Below are positions 40,313 through 40,450 of a DNA stretch of 40,450 nt, in pieces (position 1 is the first letter of the stretch; every line of letters begins with the position of its first letter). The position numbers and the translations under genes are program-made. Source of the DNA: a bacterium (GTDB lineage: Bacteria > Planctomycetota > UBA1135 > GCA-002686595); NCBI GenBank assembly GCA_024226735.1, contig JAAELL010000167.1:1-40450 (forward strand), given 5' to 3'. A model generated the notes under the pieces. The model did not search any database. It was not told the origin of the DNA and saw only the letters and a list, made by a program, of their open reading frames with translations.

Positions 40313-40450
40313 CTAGTGGTGTGAGTCGAAAGTTCGGCGCATTTGTCCGGCCGCTTTCGCGCGGTGGCGGCGTTGCCCCAAGACAGTATCTATCCCTGGT
40401 GTGAGTAGCACAGAGGCTACGCACAGAACCCGGCGCCTTGCCCCCACACG
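40313..40450 (+). mobile_element. 5' part of a second inverted-repeat element
   Basis: CTAGTGGTGTGAGTC is identical to the first 15 bases of the element at 22852. Partial similarity continues (GGCGCATTTGTCCGG against GGCATCTTGGTCGG, and GCGTTGC further in). A further TGGTGTGAGT occurs at about 40397. The other end and any coding part lie beyond the window. Confidence 0.6.

Overview
The window looks like a G+C-rich chromosome segment of a Planctomycetota bacterium. The support is indirect: several large secreted proteins share one C-terminal module that I associate from memory with marine planctomycetes, and there is a sigma factor fused to a membrane anchor and a long ectodomain. There are also zf-TFIIB, DUF389, CE15 and kelch proteins. 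Species cannot be fixed from the sequence alone. I see no tRNA, rRNA, CRISPR array or complete transposase gene.

Layout. 1-1518: 3' part of a secreted repeat protein and a hairpin. 1590-4229 (minus): a radical SAM gene, then a two-gene operon of a membrane protein and a winged-helix regulator; the radical SAM gene and the operon share a palindromic operator. 4283-6005 (minus): beta-helix secreted protein. 6108-8504: CE15 esterase, small exported beta protein, nitrobindin-like protein. 8773-14577: secreted protein, patatin-like lipase, 961-residue secreted protein. 14658-14981: oxidase-like gene remnant. 15004-19797: metallophosphatase, divergent from an acetolactate-decarboxylase-like lipoprotein and a phosphate-selective-type porin, then a zinc-ribbon protein. 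19842-20044: propeller-gene remnant next to a repeat end. 20080-22849 (minus): alpha/beta hydrolase and DUF389 gene with a damaged start. 22852-23018: a 167-bp inverted-repeat (MITE-like) element. 23113-26241: sigma factor/ectodomain fusion. 26326-29110: sigma-factor remnant, kelch protein, orphan C-terminal module. 29111-32778: four-repeat lamin-tail protein. 32799-34747 (minus): nitronate monooxygenase-like protein and XRE regulator. 34905-40288: small coupled ORF and a 1751-residue multidomain secreted protein. 40313-end: start of a second copy of the repeat element.

How it fits together. Much of the coding capacity makes exported proteins: five complete or partial genes plus one 961-residue protein carry the same roughly 130-residue C-terminal module, and each is followed by a strong hairpin. 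The phosphatase, porin and exported decarboxylase-like protein form a divergent cluster that may serve phosphate or organic-acid use. The region is littered with gene remnants (14658, 19854, 26326, 28633), and a small inverted-repeat element family lies close to some of the damage.
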